A DNA stretch of 55,172 nucleotides. It comes from UBA2943 sp946534895. GTDB lineage: Bacteria; Bacillota; Clostridia; Christensenellales; Aristaeellaceae. The stretch covers positions 1 to 55,172 of the forward strand of contig CAMNDE010000013.1 of the NCBI GenBank assembly GCA_946534895.1. Direction: 5' to 3'. Shown here piece by piece: positions 26,876 through 34,598 of this stretch. The position numbers and the translations under genes were made by a program. The notes under the pieces are model-generated. The model was not told the origin of the DNA, made no database searches, and was given only the letters and a program-made list of their open reading frames with translations. How positions within the stretch are numbered: the stretch's first letter is position 1; each line of letters starts with the position of its first letter.

Positions 26876-27768
26876 CGGAAGAAAGCCGGATCGGGCAGGG
26901 TGTCATCGTACGTGGAATCGGCAGCTTTTACAGCGTGAAGGATGAAAACGGGCAGCTGTACACGGTAAGGGCCAAAAAGAAGTTCAGAAAGCAGGGCCTG
27001 ACCCCGCTGGTGGGTGACCGCGTAAGGTTCATGCCCGGCGAGGAGGACACCGACGGCTGGCTCGAGGAAATCCTGCCCAGGGAAAACGTGTTTGTCCGGC
27101 CGCCGGTGAGCAATATTTCCCGGATGATGGTGGTGATCGCGCCGGAGCCCGCACCGGATCTGCTTCTGGTGGACCGGCTTATGGCGCGCGCCTGCCAGCA
27201 GAACATGAAGCGGACCCTGGTGGTGAGCAAGCAGGACCTGGACCGCGGCCTGATCCAGGAAATGGAAAGGCAGTACGCCGGCGCAGGATGCGAGATTGTC
27301 GGCGTCAGCTCCGTGACCGGCGAGGGCCTCGAGCAGGTCCGGAGCCTCATGGAGCATGAGGTTTCCTGTCTGGCGGGCCAGTCGGGGGTGGGCAAATCCA
27401 CCCTGCTCAACGCACTGCTGGACCTGGGACAGGAAACCGGTGCCATCTCGGAGAGGATTCTCCGGGGAAGGAATACTACACGGCATGTCGAACTCTTCAC
27501 CAGGGGAAACATACAGGTTCTGGATACAGCCGGATTTTCGCTTCTGGAGATGGAAGAGGTCATGGACCCTGTGCTTCTGCGCGAAATGATTCCGGAGTTT
27601 GATCCCTATGAAGGACAGTGCCGGTTCACCCCGTGTCTGCACGACCGGGAACCGGGATGCAGAGTCACTCAGGCCGCGGCGTCAGGAGAGATCAGTCAGG
27701 AGCGGCTGGACCGTTACCGGATCCTGCTCAGTCAGGTCCGGCAAACATGGAAGGATCGTTATGATTAA
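26872..27768 (+). CDS. rsgA: Small ribosomal subunit biogenesis GTPase RsgA
   Basis: A 298-residue circularly permuted GTPase that checks late maturation of the 30S subunit. An N-terminal OB fold (VIVRGIGSFYSVKDENGQLY) precedes the GTPase domain, in which the G4-like VVSKQDL comes before the P-loop GQSGVGKST (169-177) and G3 DTAG. The C-terminal zinc motif uses C250, C255, H257 and C263. It overlaps prkC by four bases and rpe by eight. Length and architecture are normal. Confidence 0.97.
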   Translation: MTEESRIGQGVIVRGIGSFYSVKDENGQLYTVRAKKKFRKQGLTPLVGDRVRFMPGEEDTDGWLEEILPRENVFVRPPVSNISRMMVVIAPEPAPDLLLVDRLMARACQQNMKRTLVVSKQDLDRGLIQEMERQYAGAGCEIVGVSSVTGEGLEQVRSLMEHEVSCLAGQSGVGKSTLLNALLDLGQETGAISERILRGRNTTRHVELFTRGNIQVLDTAGFSLLEMEEVMDPVLLREMIPEFDPYEGQCRFTPCLHDREPGCRVTQAAASGEISQERLDRYRILLSQVRQTWKDRYD

Positions 27769-28417
27769 GATTGCACCATCCATTCTGGCCGCCGATCAGA
27801 TGCGGCTGGGAGAAGAAGTTGAGCGTGTTCTTGAAGCCGGATGTGATCTGCTGCATGTGGACATCATGGACGGACATTTCGTTCCCAATATGTCTTTCGG
27901 TCCCGACCTGGCGGGTGCGCTGCATGCTGCTTTTCCGGATCTTCCGCTGGATATTCATCTGATGCTGGATGAACCGGAAAAGTATATTGAACGCTTTGCC
28001 AAAAGTGCGTGGGGAATCACCATTCATGAGGAAATCCCGGGGGATGTGGAAGCGATTCTGCGTGCCATTCATGGGATGCACGTGCGCACCGGGCTTTCCC
28101 TGAAGCCGGATACGCCCGCTGAAAAGGCGGTGCCGTTCTTCGGCATCACGGATATGATTCTGGTGATGACCGTGGAACCGGGATTCGGCGGACAGCCGCT
28201 CCGGTGGGATATGCTGGACAAGATCCGGAAGCTGCGCGAACTCGGATACCGCGGTCTGATTGAGGCGGACGGAGGCATCAACCGCTCCAATATCCGTGCG
28301 CTGGCGGAAGCCGGGCTGGATATAGCCGTTATGGGCACTACCGTGTTTACCTCCAGAAACCTGAAGCAGGACCTTGCGGAAATGCATGCGGTGGGACGGG
28401 GGGATCTGGATGCGTAA
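27761..28417 (+). CDS. rpe: Ribulose-phosphate 3-epimerase
   Basis: A 218-residue TIM-barrel enzyme that interconverts ribulose-5-phosphate and xylulose-5-phosphate in the pentose phosphate pathway. Signatures: IAPSILAAD, HVDIMDGHFVPN with the metal-binding His and Asp, HLMLDEPEKYI, MTVEPGFGGQ and EADGGINRSN. ATG 27761 overlaps the rsgA stop and has AAGGA five bases upstream. rsgA-rpe adjacency is common in Bacillota; thiamine pyrophosphokinase, which often follows, is absent here and replaced by two exported proteins. Confidence 0.97.
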   Translation: MIKIAPSILAADQMRLGEEVERVLEAGCDLLHVDIMDGHFVPNMSFGPDLAGALHAAFPDLPLDIHLMLDEPEKYIERFAKSAWGITIHEEIPGDVEAILRAIHGMHVRTGLSLKPDTPAEKAVPFFGITDMILVMTVEPGFGGQPLRWDMLDKIRKLRELGYRGLIEADGGINRSNIRALAEAGLDIAVMGTTVFTSRNLKQDLAEMHAVGRGDLDA

Positions 28418-29036
28418 GCCTGTCCTGACCCTGCTCATGGCCTGCCTGCTCCTGATATGTGCCTGCGCTTCGGCGGAAGAGTATACGGGTGTATGGAACA
28501 CGGTGACCGGCGAAAGCGTGACGCTCGCGCTGCGCGATGACGGAACCGGAAGCCTGAGCTTTTCCGGCACGGAGCAGATGGTCGACTGGACGGAAGGGGA
28601 GCAGAACCTGTCGCTGTCTTGCGGGGAAACGACATATACGGCGGCCATGTCCGGACAGTTCCTGATGCTCATGGATCAGATAGGGCATGTATGGGCGCTG
28701 ACCCGGGATCTGTATGACCTGCCCGGAATTGTGCAGGCGGAATCCATGGAGGATTTTCTCGGCCGCTGGCGGGCGGACTACGCCCTGGTGAGCGGAATCC
28801 GGATCAGCATGGACGGCCAGGTGGGCCCGTATACCATGGAGATTGCCGAGCAGGTGGTACATCTGCAGGGAAGCGGCATGGACAAGCCGGTGGACTGGGT
28901 GTGCCGGTTTGAAAGCGGTTCCCTGATTCTTTCGGGATATTCCGCTGAAACCGATCAGTCACTGCATCTGCGTGCGGATGGAACGCTGACACGGGATATG
29001 GACTATATGGTGATTCATTTTGTGCGGGAGCAGTGA
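28410..29036 (+). CDS. Exported protein of unknown function (upstream of a pair)
   Basis: A 208-residue protein with a signal peptide (MRKPVLTLLMACLLLICAC) and a likely cleavage after ASA, before EEYTG. The ICAC stretch is a poor lipobox, so secretion rather than lipidation is favoured. The mature part reads as beta-rich, with repeats of the kind GVWNTVTGESVTLALRDDG and GRWRADYALVSGIRI. These resemble the two-lobed TGxW/GxW beta-barrel modules of lipocalin-like envelope proteins. ATG 28410 is used because the upstream in-frame ATG at 28374 would add a charged segment ahead of the signal peptide. It overlaps rpe by eight bases and the next gene by four, so it belongs to the prkC operon. The target is unknown. 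Confidence 0.82.
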   Translation: MRKPVLTLLMACLLLICACASAEEYTGVWNTVTGESVTLALRDDGTGSLSFSGTEQMVDWTEGEQNLSLSCGETTYTAAMSGQFLMLMDQIGHVWALTRDLYDLPGIVQAESMEDFLGRWRADYALVSGIRISMDGQVGPYTMEIAEQVVHLQGSGMDKPVDWVCRFESGSLILSGYSAETDQSLHLRADGTLTRDMDYMVIHFVREQ

Positions 29037-29962
29037 AGGGTATGCGAAACATCTTGAGCATGATGGGAGCCGCACTTCTGGCGGTCCTGCTCGTGAGCAC
29101 CGGGCATGCGGAAACGCAGGTATATCAGGGACGGATCCTTGAGACGGAGCACGCGCGCTATGATATGGAATCCCTTGGCACGGAAGCCCTTCTCGAGATA
29201 TTCGAAACCGGCGAAGGACTTATGTTTTTCGGATCGGAGCGCCTTGAACTGGGCGATGTGAGCGATGCTTCCGGTGTGTGGACGCTGGTCCGTCAGGACG
29301 GGCGCAGTCTGGAAGCTGTCCGGGGCGGTCTGCGTCTGCTCATGGAACGCATGGAGGCGCAGGCTTACCGGTGCACCCGGGTTCTGTACGGGGGCATGAC
29401 CGTGCGTCCCGCGGACCTGGGCATGAGCAACGCGGAACTGCTGCTCTGTCCCGGCGGCGAGGGCCGGCTGCGTGATCTGCAGACCGGGGAAAGCATGCTG
29501 CTGAAATGGACAGAGCACCAGGAAGGGATTCAGCTCGAAGTGCATCAGGAAACGGTGCTTTTGACGGCGGATGCGGACGGAGCACTGCAGCTTCCCCTGG
29601 ATGAGACGGGCACCATGGCGGTTTTTGAAAAGGACGCGCCTCTCACATCTGCGCATTTTACCGGAGACTCTCCGGTAGTGTGGGTGCTCTTCGGACCGGA
29701 TATGCCGGACGGGGAAGCGAGGGCCTGCATCATGGTCCTGATGAACGGGGAAAACGAAATCACCTGGATTGACGATGAGCGCACATCTGCCGGGCATATA
29801 CGGAATGGAATCCTGACCCTGGAGGAAGGCAGAAGCTTTTCTGTCCGCTTTGAGGAGGGCGAGATGCTTCTTGACACGGACGCGGGAGCAGATGAGCCCA
29901 TGATCTTTGAACGTCTTGTGGATGCCTTTGATCTGGATTTTCCCTTCGAGTATGAAGAATAA
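29033..29962 (+). CDS. Exported protein of unknown function (downstream of a pair)
   Basis: A 309-residue protein with a signal peptide (MRNILSMMGAALLAVLLVSTGHA, cleavage before ETQVY). The start is GTG 29033, overlapping the previous stop, or ATG 29042; the signal peptide is the same either way. The mature region is acidic and beta-rich, and the pattern of short strands with ITWIDDER and AFDLDFPFEYEE suggests two or three related modules. Its N-terminal mature part has weak similarity in style to the preceding gene product, so the pair may share a fold. Last gene of the priA-prkC operon; a terminator starts seven bases after the stop. No catalytic motif is seen. Confidence 0.8.
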   Translation: MKGMRNILSMMGAALLAVLLVSTGHAETQVYQGRILETEHARYDMESLGTEALLEIFETGEGLMFFGSERLELGDVSDASGVWTLVRQDGRSLEAVRGGLRLLMERMEAQAYRCTRVLYGGMTVRPADLGMSNAELLLCPGGEGRLRDLQTGESMLLKWTEHQEGIQLEVHQETVLLTADADGALQLPLDETGTMAVFEKDAPLTSAHFTGDSPVVWVLFGPDMPDGEARACIMVLMNGENEITWIDDERTSAGHIRNGILTLEEGRSFSVRFEEGEMLLDTDAGADEPMIFERLVDAFDLDFPFEYEE

Positions 29963-29968
29963 GCGGTA

Positions 29969-30003
29969 CGTCCCCTCCGTTTTGGAAGGGACGGTTTCTT
30001 TTT
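29969..30003 (+). terminator. Intrinsic terminator of the priA-rpe operon
   Basis: A 10-bp stem (29969-29978 with 29984-29993, one C/A mismatch) on a GTTTT loop, followed by GTTTCTTTTT. Confidence 0.85.
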
Positions 30004-30020
30004 GGGAAAAAGAGTCAAAA

Positions 30021-30087
30021 CGAATGCATGCAGAAACAAAAAATACGCTGTCAAGCACGAATGCATGCAGAAACAAAAAAATACGCT
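30021..30087. repeat. Tandem direct repeat of 29/30 bases
   Basis: Two copies, at 30021-30049 and 30058-30087, are identical except for one extra A in the second copy. Each starts CGAATGCATGCAG and ends in an A-rich run plus TACGCT; the period is about 37 bases. The ATGCAT core is itself palindromic. They lie immediately upstream of the promoter at 30087, so they may bind a regulator. The rest of 29963-30267 shows no gene. Confidence 0.75.
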
Positions 30088-30115
30088 TGACGAAACAGAA
30101 AAAGCACAATATGCT
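30087..30115 (+). promoter_or_regulatory. Promoter for the DtxR/MntR-family gene
   Basis: TTGACG at 30087-30092, a 17-base spacer and TATGCT at 30110-30115. The -35 touches the end of the second direct repeat. The leader to the GTG start is about 145 bases. Confidence 0.7.
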
Positions 30116-30267
30116 ATATACAATGTGCGGTACGCGGGTCAACCATGACAGAAAATCACGTTTTTGCAGGAAATCTGTTTGCTGTTTTCTGATTTCCTTC
30201 CATAAGAAAATTTTATTGGAAACTGAATGGAGACGTAGAAGCGGGCCGTCAAAAGGAGGAAAGACCG

Positions 30268-30654
30268 GTGTATCAGAGGTTTGACCGGCATGAATCCAGA
30301 GATGATTATCTTGAAGCAATTCTGCTGATTCTCGAGAAAAAAGGCCACTGCAGGTCGGTGGATGTGGTGAACCAGATGGACGTGAGCAAGCCGTCGGTGA
30401 GCGTTGCAATGTCCAAGCTGTGTGCGGAGGGATATCTTCTGCTGGATGAGGAAAAGATGATTCATTTTACGGAAAAGGGGAGAGCCATTGCGGAAAACAC
30501 GCTCCGCAAGCACAGGTATTTCAGGAAGCTCCTTGAAAAAGCCGGCGTGGATGAAGAAACGGCGGATCTGGAAGCCTGTGCCATTGAGCACGCGATCTCC
30601 CAGGAATCTTTCGAAAAACTGTCTGCCTTGCTCCCGGAGATTATACCGGTGTAA
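30268..30654 (+). CDS. DtxR/MntR-family metal-dependent repressor
   Basis: A 128-residue regulator. Residues 1-70 form a winged helix (DYLEAILLILEKKG, then SKPSVSVAMSKL), and residues 75-128 the helical metal-binding and dimerisation domain. By position, the likely metal ligands are D13, E16, H82, C104, E107 and H108. D13 and E16 match MntR of Bacillus, while the Cys-x2-Glu-His arrangement matches DtxR/IdeR, so manganese or iron are both possible. There is no SH3-like third domain. The GTG start has AAGGAGGA seven bases upstream. A strong terminator follows, so it is monocistronic; no metal transporter gene lies next to it. Confidence 0.9.
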   Translation: MYQRFDRHESRDDYLEAILLILEKKGHCRSVDVVNQMDVSKPSVSVAMSKLCAEGYLLLDEEKMIHFTEKGRAIAENTLRKHRYFRKLLEKAGVDEETADLEACAIEHAISQESFEKLSALLPEIIPV

Positions 30655-30718
30655 TAAGCATGCATCCGGGCAATATCCGCATCCTGACCGGACCGGGAGG
30701 AATGCGGTTTTTCATCGG

Positions 30719-30758
30719 GCACCGGAACGTCCTGCTCAGGCGTTCCGGTGCTTTTTTT
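30719..30758 (+). terminator. Intrinsic terminator
   Basis: A perfect 11-bp stem (30719-30729 with 30741-30751), an 11-base loop and seven T residues. Confidence 0.95.
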
Positions 30759-30840
30759 CCTTCCGAAGGAACGCGCGGCCGGGGTGGCTTCCGGGAAGTC
30801 TGTTTCAAATCTTTTCACATGTATGACGGCCCAAAATCTG

Positions 30841-30868
30841 TTGCCAATGCTTGGTTTGGTGATATACT
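30841..30868 (+). promoter_or_regulatory. Promoter for the 30964-tilS-hpt operon
   Basis: TTGCCA at 30841-30846, a 16-base spacer and TATACT at 30863-30868, with TG one base before it (extended -10). Confidence 0.75.
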
Positions 30869-30873
30869 ATAAG

Positions 30874-30901
30874 ATGGTATGGATTAACCAGACCATACCA
30901 T
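30874..30901 (+). promoter_or_regulatory. Inverted repeat at the transcription start (candidate operator)
   Basis: A perfect 9-bp inverted repeat (atggtatgg at 30874-30882, ccataccat at 30893-30901) with a 10-base spacer begins five bases after the -10 element, exactly where transcription should start. A third copy of ATGGTAT occurs at about 30918-30924. It could be a repressor site or a 5' leader hairpin. Confidence 0.6.
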
Positions 30902-30963
30902 GAAACCCCGCCTCCGGATGGTATACATGACCGCAGCGGAGTGCAGAGGAGAAGGTGCCGGAA

Positions 30964-32664
30964 ATGAACAGTTTCGGAAGAAAACAGCAGAAAGGTTCCC
31001 AGGGCAGCGCTGCCCAGGGAAATGTACAGAATCAGCAGAATCCCTATCAGGCCTATCAGCAGAACAGCTGGCAGGGCCAGCGGACAGGCCAGCCTGCGCC
31101 GCAGGCATATCCGGTTCAGGGGCAGGCCGGCGGCGTGAATCCGGCGGCGAACCAGCAGGCCGGAGGAAATGCGGGAGCCAATCCCTATGCCCGCCAGAAC
31201 GCATCGGCAAACCCCTATGCTCAGCAGGGCGCGGCATATGCCCAGCAGGGCATGGCCGGTAACCCCTATGCCCAGCAGGGGATGGCAGGGAATCCGTATG
31301 CCCAGCAGGGCACGGCATATGCCAGGCAGGGTATGGCAGGCAATCCCTATGCCCAGCAGGGTGCGGCAGGAAATTCCTATCCGCGTCAGCCCGGTCAGGG
31401 TATGGCCGGAAATCCCTATGGTCAGCAGGCCAGCCCCTATGCGCGCCAGAACCCGGTACAGCCCCTGGGGAACGGACAGGCGCCGTACCCGCCCCAGAAT
31501 ATGAATGCCGTCCCGCCTCAGGCGGGCGCCTATGGTCAGCAGGCCAATCCCTATGCCCGTCAGGGCGGATATGTCCAGGGCCAGGGACAGCCGAGCCCGG
31601 TGTATCCGCCGCAGCCTGTACCGGGCATGGGCTTTCCCCAGGGCCAGGTTGGTTACCAGGCACAGAACGGAAAAAACAGAAACAAGATGATCCTGGAGCA
31701 GGTTCTGAATATCCTGCTGCCCGCAGGCACCGTGGTGTTTCTGGTGCTTTCCCTGATGCAGCCCGGTATCCCGCTGTTCCGTTTTCTTGTGCTGGGATTC
31801 GGCGCGCTGAGTCTGATCTGGCTGTGGATGCAGCAGGCATTTTCCAGAAATACCCGTATCCTGGTCTCTGCACTGCTTGCCGCGTGCATGCTGGTGAGCG
31901 TGCTGGGCATGGTGCTGCCTTCAGGCGGGGATCCGACAAGGGTTTCCGACGGAGGTTCGCCGGCGTCCCAGCAGGCATCAGGCGGCGGTGAGAGTGCTGT
32001 ACAGCCGGTGGAAACAACCCCGCTTCCGGAAACGCCGGCACCAGCCCCGACGGAGGAAGTGGACAATTCCACTGTGCAGATGCAGGAGAGCATTCAGTCG
32101 TTCCTGTATTTCTGGGAAGCCAACAATATCGACAGCATGCTGAATTACTGCGCGCCGTCCTGGCGCCGGTCCTTCGGCGATGATGTACAGGCAAGAACGG
32201 AGCTTTTCCGGATCCTCGCCAACCGCAGACCGCTTGAGTATACCTTCGGCAATGTGTCCGGAACGGTCAACGACAGCAGCCGGAATGTGGAAGTGACCAT
32301 CCGCGTGGACAAGCAGACGGGCAAGGATCCGGAAACATACCTGTTCCGGATTATCATGCTCAACGAGGACGGCACCTGGTATGTGGATCCCAAGTCCCTT
32401 TCCTCTCATGAGGAAGCGGAAGCCACCACATTTTCCGCGGAAATCACCCAGCCTCCGACGCCGCAGCCCGCAGCTGCGGATCAGGTGCTGTATTACAATC
32501 CGGACGGGGGCTCCTACTATCATGCGGACCCCGAGTGTGCGCTGGTGGGCGAGAAATACCGGCCGCTTAAAGGGTCGTTCACCTATTCCCATATCAGTGA
32601 CGACGCGTTCAAGAGCCTGCTTCCGTGCTCAGGATGCGCGGCGCCGCTGAGACCGAAGCAGTAA
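30964..32664 (+). CDS. Membrane protein with NPYAQQ-repeat tail and C-terminal YH...CxxC motif
   Basis: A 566-residue protein of unknown function. Residues 1-235 are Gln/Asn/Pro/Tyr/Ala/Gly-rich, with near-perfect NPYAQQGMAG units. Three hydrophobic helices follow (about 247-264, 270-289, 297-317), so with a cytosolic tail the C-terminal part is outside. After a Pro/Thr/Glu-rich linker, residues 375-480 look like an NTF2-like/DUF4878-type domain (FLYFWEANNIDSMLNYCAP). The last 55 residues read YYHADPEC, then LLPCSGCAAP, resembling the YHxxxC...PCxxC motif found at the ends of some exported nucleases and surface proteins, probably metal-binding. ATG 30964 is preferred over GTG 30955 because GAGGAGAAGG is well spaced before it. 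tilS follows one base after the stop. Confidence 0.85.
   Translation: MNSFGRKQQKGSQGSAAQGNVQNQQNPYQAYQQNSWQGQRTGQPAPQAYPVQGQAGGVNPAANQQAGGNAGANPYARQNASANPYAQQGAAYAQQGMAGNPYAQQGMAGNPYAQQGTAYARQGMAGNPYAQQGAAGNSYPRQPGQGMAGNPYGQQASPYARQNPVQPLGNGQAPYPPQNMNAVPPQAGAYGQQANPYARQGGYVQGQGQPSPVYPPQPVPGMGFPQGQVGYQAQNGKNRNKMILEQVLNILLPAGTVVFLVLSLMQPGIPLFRFLVLGFGALSLIWLWMQQAFSRNTRILVSALLAACMLVSVLGMVLPSGGDPTRVSDGGSPASQQASGGGESAVQPVETTPLPETPAPAPTEEVDNSTVQMQESIQSFLYFWEANNIDSMLNYCAPSWRRSFGDDVQARTELFRILANRRPLEYTFGNVSGTVNDSSRNVEVTIRVDKQTGKDPETYLFRIIMLNEDGTWYVDPKSLSSHEEAEATTFSAEITQPPTPQPAAADQVLYYNPDGGSYYHADPECALVGEKYRPLKGSFTYSHISDDAFKSLLPCSGCAAPLRPKQ
31171..31455 (+). repeat. Coding minisatellite (NPYAQQG units)
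   Basis: Within the preceding gene, the unit AATCCCTATGCCCAGCAGGG and close variants recur at short intervals, encoding NPYAQQG, AYAQQG and NPYARQ. Several adjacent copies differ by only a few bases, which indicates recent expansion by slippage or unequal recombination. Confidence 0.8.
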
Positions 32665-32665
32665 C

Positions 32666-33958
32666 ATGCGTCTGTTGGATCGGCTGGAATCCGGCATGCC
32701 GGAAATGCCCTCGCCCGTGCTTGCCGGTTTTTCCGGCGGTGCGGATTCCACGGCGCTGGTGCTGCTGCTTCTGAAGCAGCGGGAAGAAAAAGGCCGTGCC
32801 TTCGGCTGCGTACATGTCCATCACGGACTCCGGGGGAGCGCGGCGGACGCGGATGAAGCATTTGTCCGGGCAGTGTGCCGGGAACATGGAATTCCACTCA
32901 GGGTCTTTCATCTGGTGCCGCCGGCGCACCCGGGCGAAGGCTGGGCAAGACGCGAACGGTACCGATGCATGAAACAGGCACTGGAGGAAGACGGATACGC
33001 CTGCCTGGCTCTGGCCCACCATGCCGGGGATCAGGCGGAAACGGTGATGCTGCATATTCTGCGGGGCAGTGGTGTGCAGGGACTTGCGGGCATGCGCGTG
33101 TACTCGGACTACGAGGGCATGCAGGTGGTTCGCCCGCTTCTGGGCATGACGCCCGGGGATCTGAGAAGCATGCTGCGGGAAGAAGGACAGGCCTGGCAGG
33201 AGGATGCCACCAATGCGGAGGATGATTATCTCCGCAACCGTGTGCGCCATCATCTGCTGCCGCAGATGGAACTGCTTGCACCGGGCTGTGAGGCCCGGCT
33301 GGGTCTTCTCGCAGAGACGGCCGCACGCGAGCACGATGCCCTGGAAACGCTGGCGCAGACCTGGCCGGGCGTGCGCCTTGATATTCCGGCACTCAGGCTC
33401 AGTGCTCTGCGTTCCATGCCGGATGGACTCAGGGATACGGTACTCCGCCGGTGGTGGCAGCAGTTTGCGCCCGAGCGGAAGGAGCGGCACCTGGACCAGG
33501 AGCATACCCGGAAGCTGAATGCGCTGGCTATGGGAAAGGCCGGAAAGCGGCTGCAGCTGCCGGGCGGCATGGAAGCCGTATGCGGGTGGTCGCATCTGCA
33601 TCTTGACGGAGCAGGACCGCTGCCGGTGCCTGAGATGGTCATTCATTCCTATGCCGGCATTCCGGGGGACGGAAAGCGCACCCAGGCGTTTCCGGAAGGA
33701 TTCCTGGACGGCACGCAGGTGCGCTTCCGCGCAGCAGGCGACTGGATCCGGCCTTTCGGATTCGGACACCGTCAGAGTCTTCAGGATTATCTGGTGAACC
33801 GGCATGTGGATGCCCCTTTCCGGGACAGCATCCCGCTCGTGTGCCGGGGACATGAGGTTTTATGGGTCTGCGGTGTGGGCTGCGGGGATGTGCCGCGGCT
33901 CAGCGGTGCGGAGAAAGCTGTGACAGCCGAATGGACCGGTGAGATACTCTGGTTATGA
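32666..33958 (+). CDS. tilS: tRNA(Ile)-lysidine synthase
   Basis: A 430-residue enzyme that converts C34 of the CAU-anticodon tRNA-Ile to lysidine so that AUA is read as isoleucine. The N-type ATP pyrophosphatase loop reads AGFSGGADSTAL, followed by VHHGLRG and ALAHHAGDQAET. The C-terminal substrate-binding domain (FPEGFLDGTQVRFRAAGDWIRPFG) is present. It starts one base after the upstream stop. The tilS-hpt-ftsH order is the standard Bacillota arrangement. Essential in nearly all bacteria. Confidence 0.96.
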   Translation: MRLLDRLESGMPEMPSPVLAGFSGGADSTALVLLLLKQREEKGRAFGCVHVHHGLRGSAADADEAFVRAVCREHGIPLRVFHLVPPAHPGEGWARRERYRCMKQALEEDGYACLALAHHAGDQAETVMLHILRGSGVQGLAGMRVYSDYEGMQVVRPLLGMTPGDLRSMLREEGQAWQEDATNAEDDYLRNRVRHHLLPQMELLAPGCEARLGLLAETAAREHDALETLAQTWPGVRLDIPALRLSALRSMPDGLRDTVLRRWWQQFAPERKERHLDQEHTRKLNALAMGKAGKRLQLPGGMEAVCGWSHLHLDGAGPLPVPEMVIHSYAGIPGDGKRTQAFPEGFLDGTQVRFRAAGDWIRPFGFGHRQSLQDYLVNRHVDAPFRDSIPLVCRGHEVLWVCGVGCGDVPRLSGAEKAVTAEWTGEILWL

Positions 33959-33973
33959 GAAAGGATGGAAGGT

Positions 33974-34528
33974 ATGGAGAAGACGGCAAAACTGTATGAG
34001 GCAACGAGTGAAATTCTGGTTACCAAAGAAGAGATTGCCCAGGCGGTGCGCAAGGTTGGCGCGATGATCACGGCGGATTATGAAGGCCAGGAAGTCGTGG
34101 TGGTATGCATTCTCAAGGGCGCTTCCATTTTTTACTGCGATCTGATCCGGGAGCTGGATCTTCCGATCACGGAGGATTTCATGATTGTTTCCAGCTATGG
34201 CGACGGGACAAGCAGCACGGGGAATGTGCGGATCCGCAAGGACCTGGATAATGATATTGCGGGCAAGCATGTGCTGATCGTGGAAGATATCGTGGACACG
34301 GGCACCACGCTGAACTTCCTCAGGAATATTCTGAAGGACCGCGGAGCCGCTTCCATCAAGATTGCTACGCTCCTCGACAAGCCGTCCCGCCGGACCGTGG
34401 ATCTGAAAGCTGACTACTTCTGCTTCACGATTCCCAATGCCTTCGTTGTGGGATACGGTCTGGACTATGCGGAAAAATACAGGAATCTTCCGGACATCTG
34501 TGTGCTCAAGCCTGAGATTTATTCCTGA
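33974..34528 (+). CDS. hpt: Hypoxanthine phosphoribosyltransferase
   Basis: A 184-residue purine salvage enzyme making IMP and GMP from hypoxanthine or guanine and PRPP. The PRPP loop is VLIVEDIVDTGTTL; VVCILKGASIFYCDL and VVGYGLDYAEKYRNLP are further family signatures. ATG 33974 has GAAAGG at a proper distance; ATG 33965 is only one base from it and less likely. Lies 15 bases after tilS. The ftsH gene downstream has its own promoter. Confidence 0.96.
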   Translation: MEKTAKLYEATSEILVTKEEIAQAVRKVGAMITADYEGQEVVVVCILKGASIFYCDLIRELDLPITEDFMIVSSYGDGTSSTGNVRIRKDLDNDIAGKHVLIVEDIVDTGTTLNFLRNILKDRGAASIKIATLLDKPSRRTVDLKADYFCFTIPNAFVVGYGLDYAEKYRNLPDICVLKPEIYS

Positions 34529-34530
34529 GT

Positions 34531-34559
34531 TTGCATGCTTTTTCAGGACATGTTATAAT
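34531..34559 (+). promoter_or_regulatory. Sigma-A promoter for ftsH
   Basis: TTGCAT at 34531-34536, a 17-base spacer and a perfect TATAAT at 34554-34559, also with an upstream TG (extended -10). It begins three bases after the hpt stop codon. Confidence 0.88.
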
Positions 34560-34598
34560 CCCTCTTCGTTGAATTAGTATATAAGGAGGACCAACCCC

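Noticed and set aside
30021..30087. Direct repeats as a CRISPR array
   Set aside because: Only two copies, a spacer of eight bases, and no cas genes.
29907..30284. Open frame of 125 codons across the 29.9-30.3 kb gap
   Set aside because: It starts inside the preceding gene and crosses its terminator, the direct repeats and a promoter; its composition is not protein-like.
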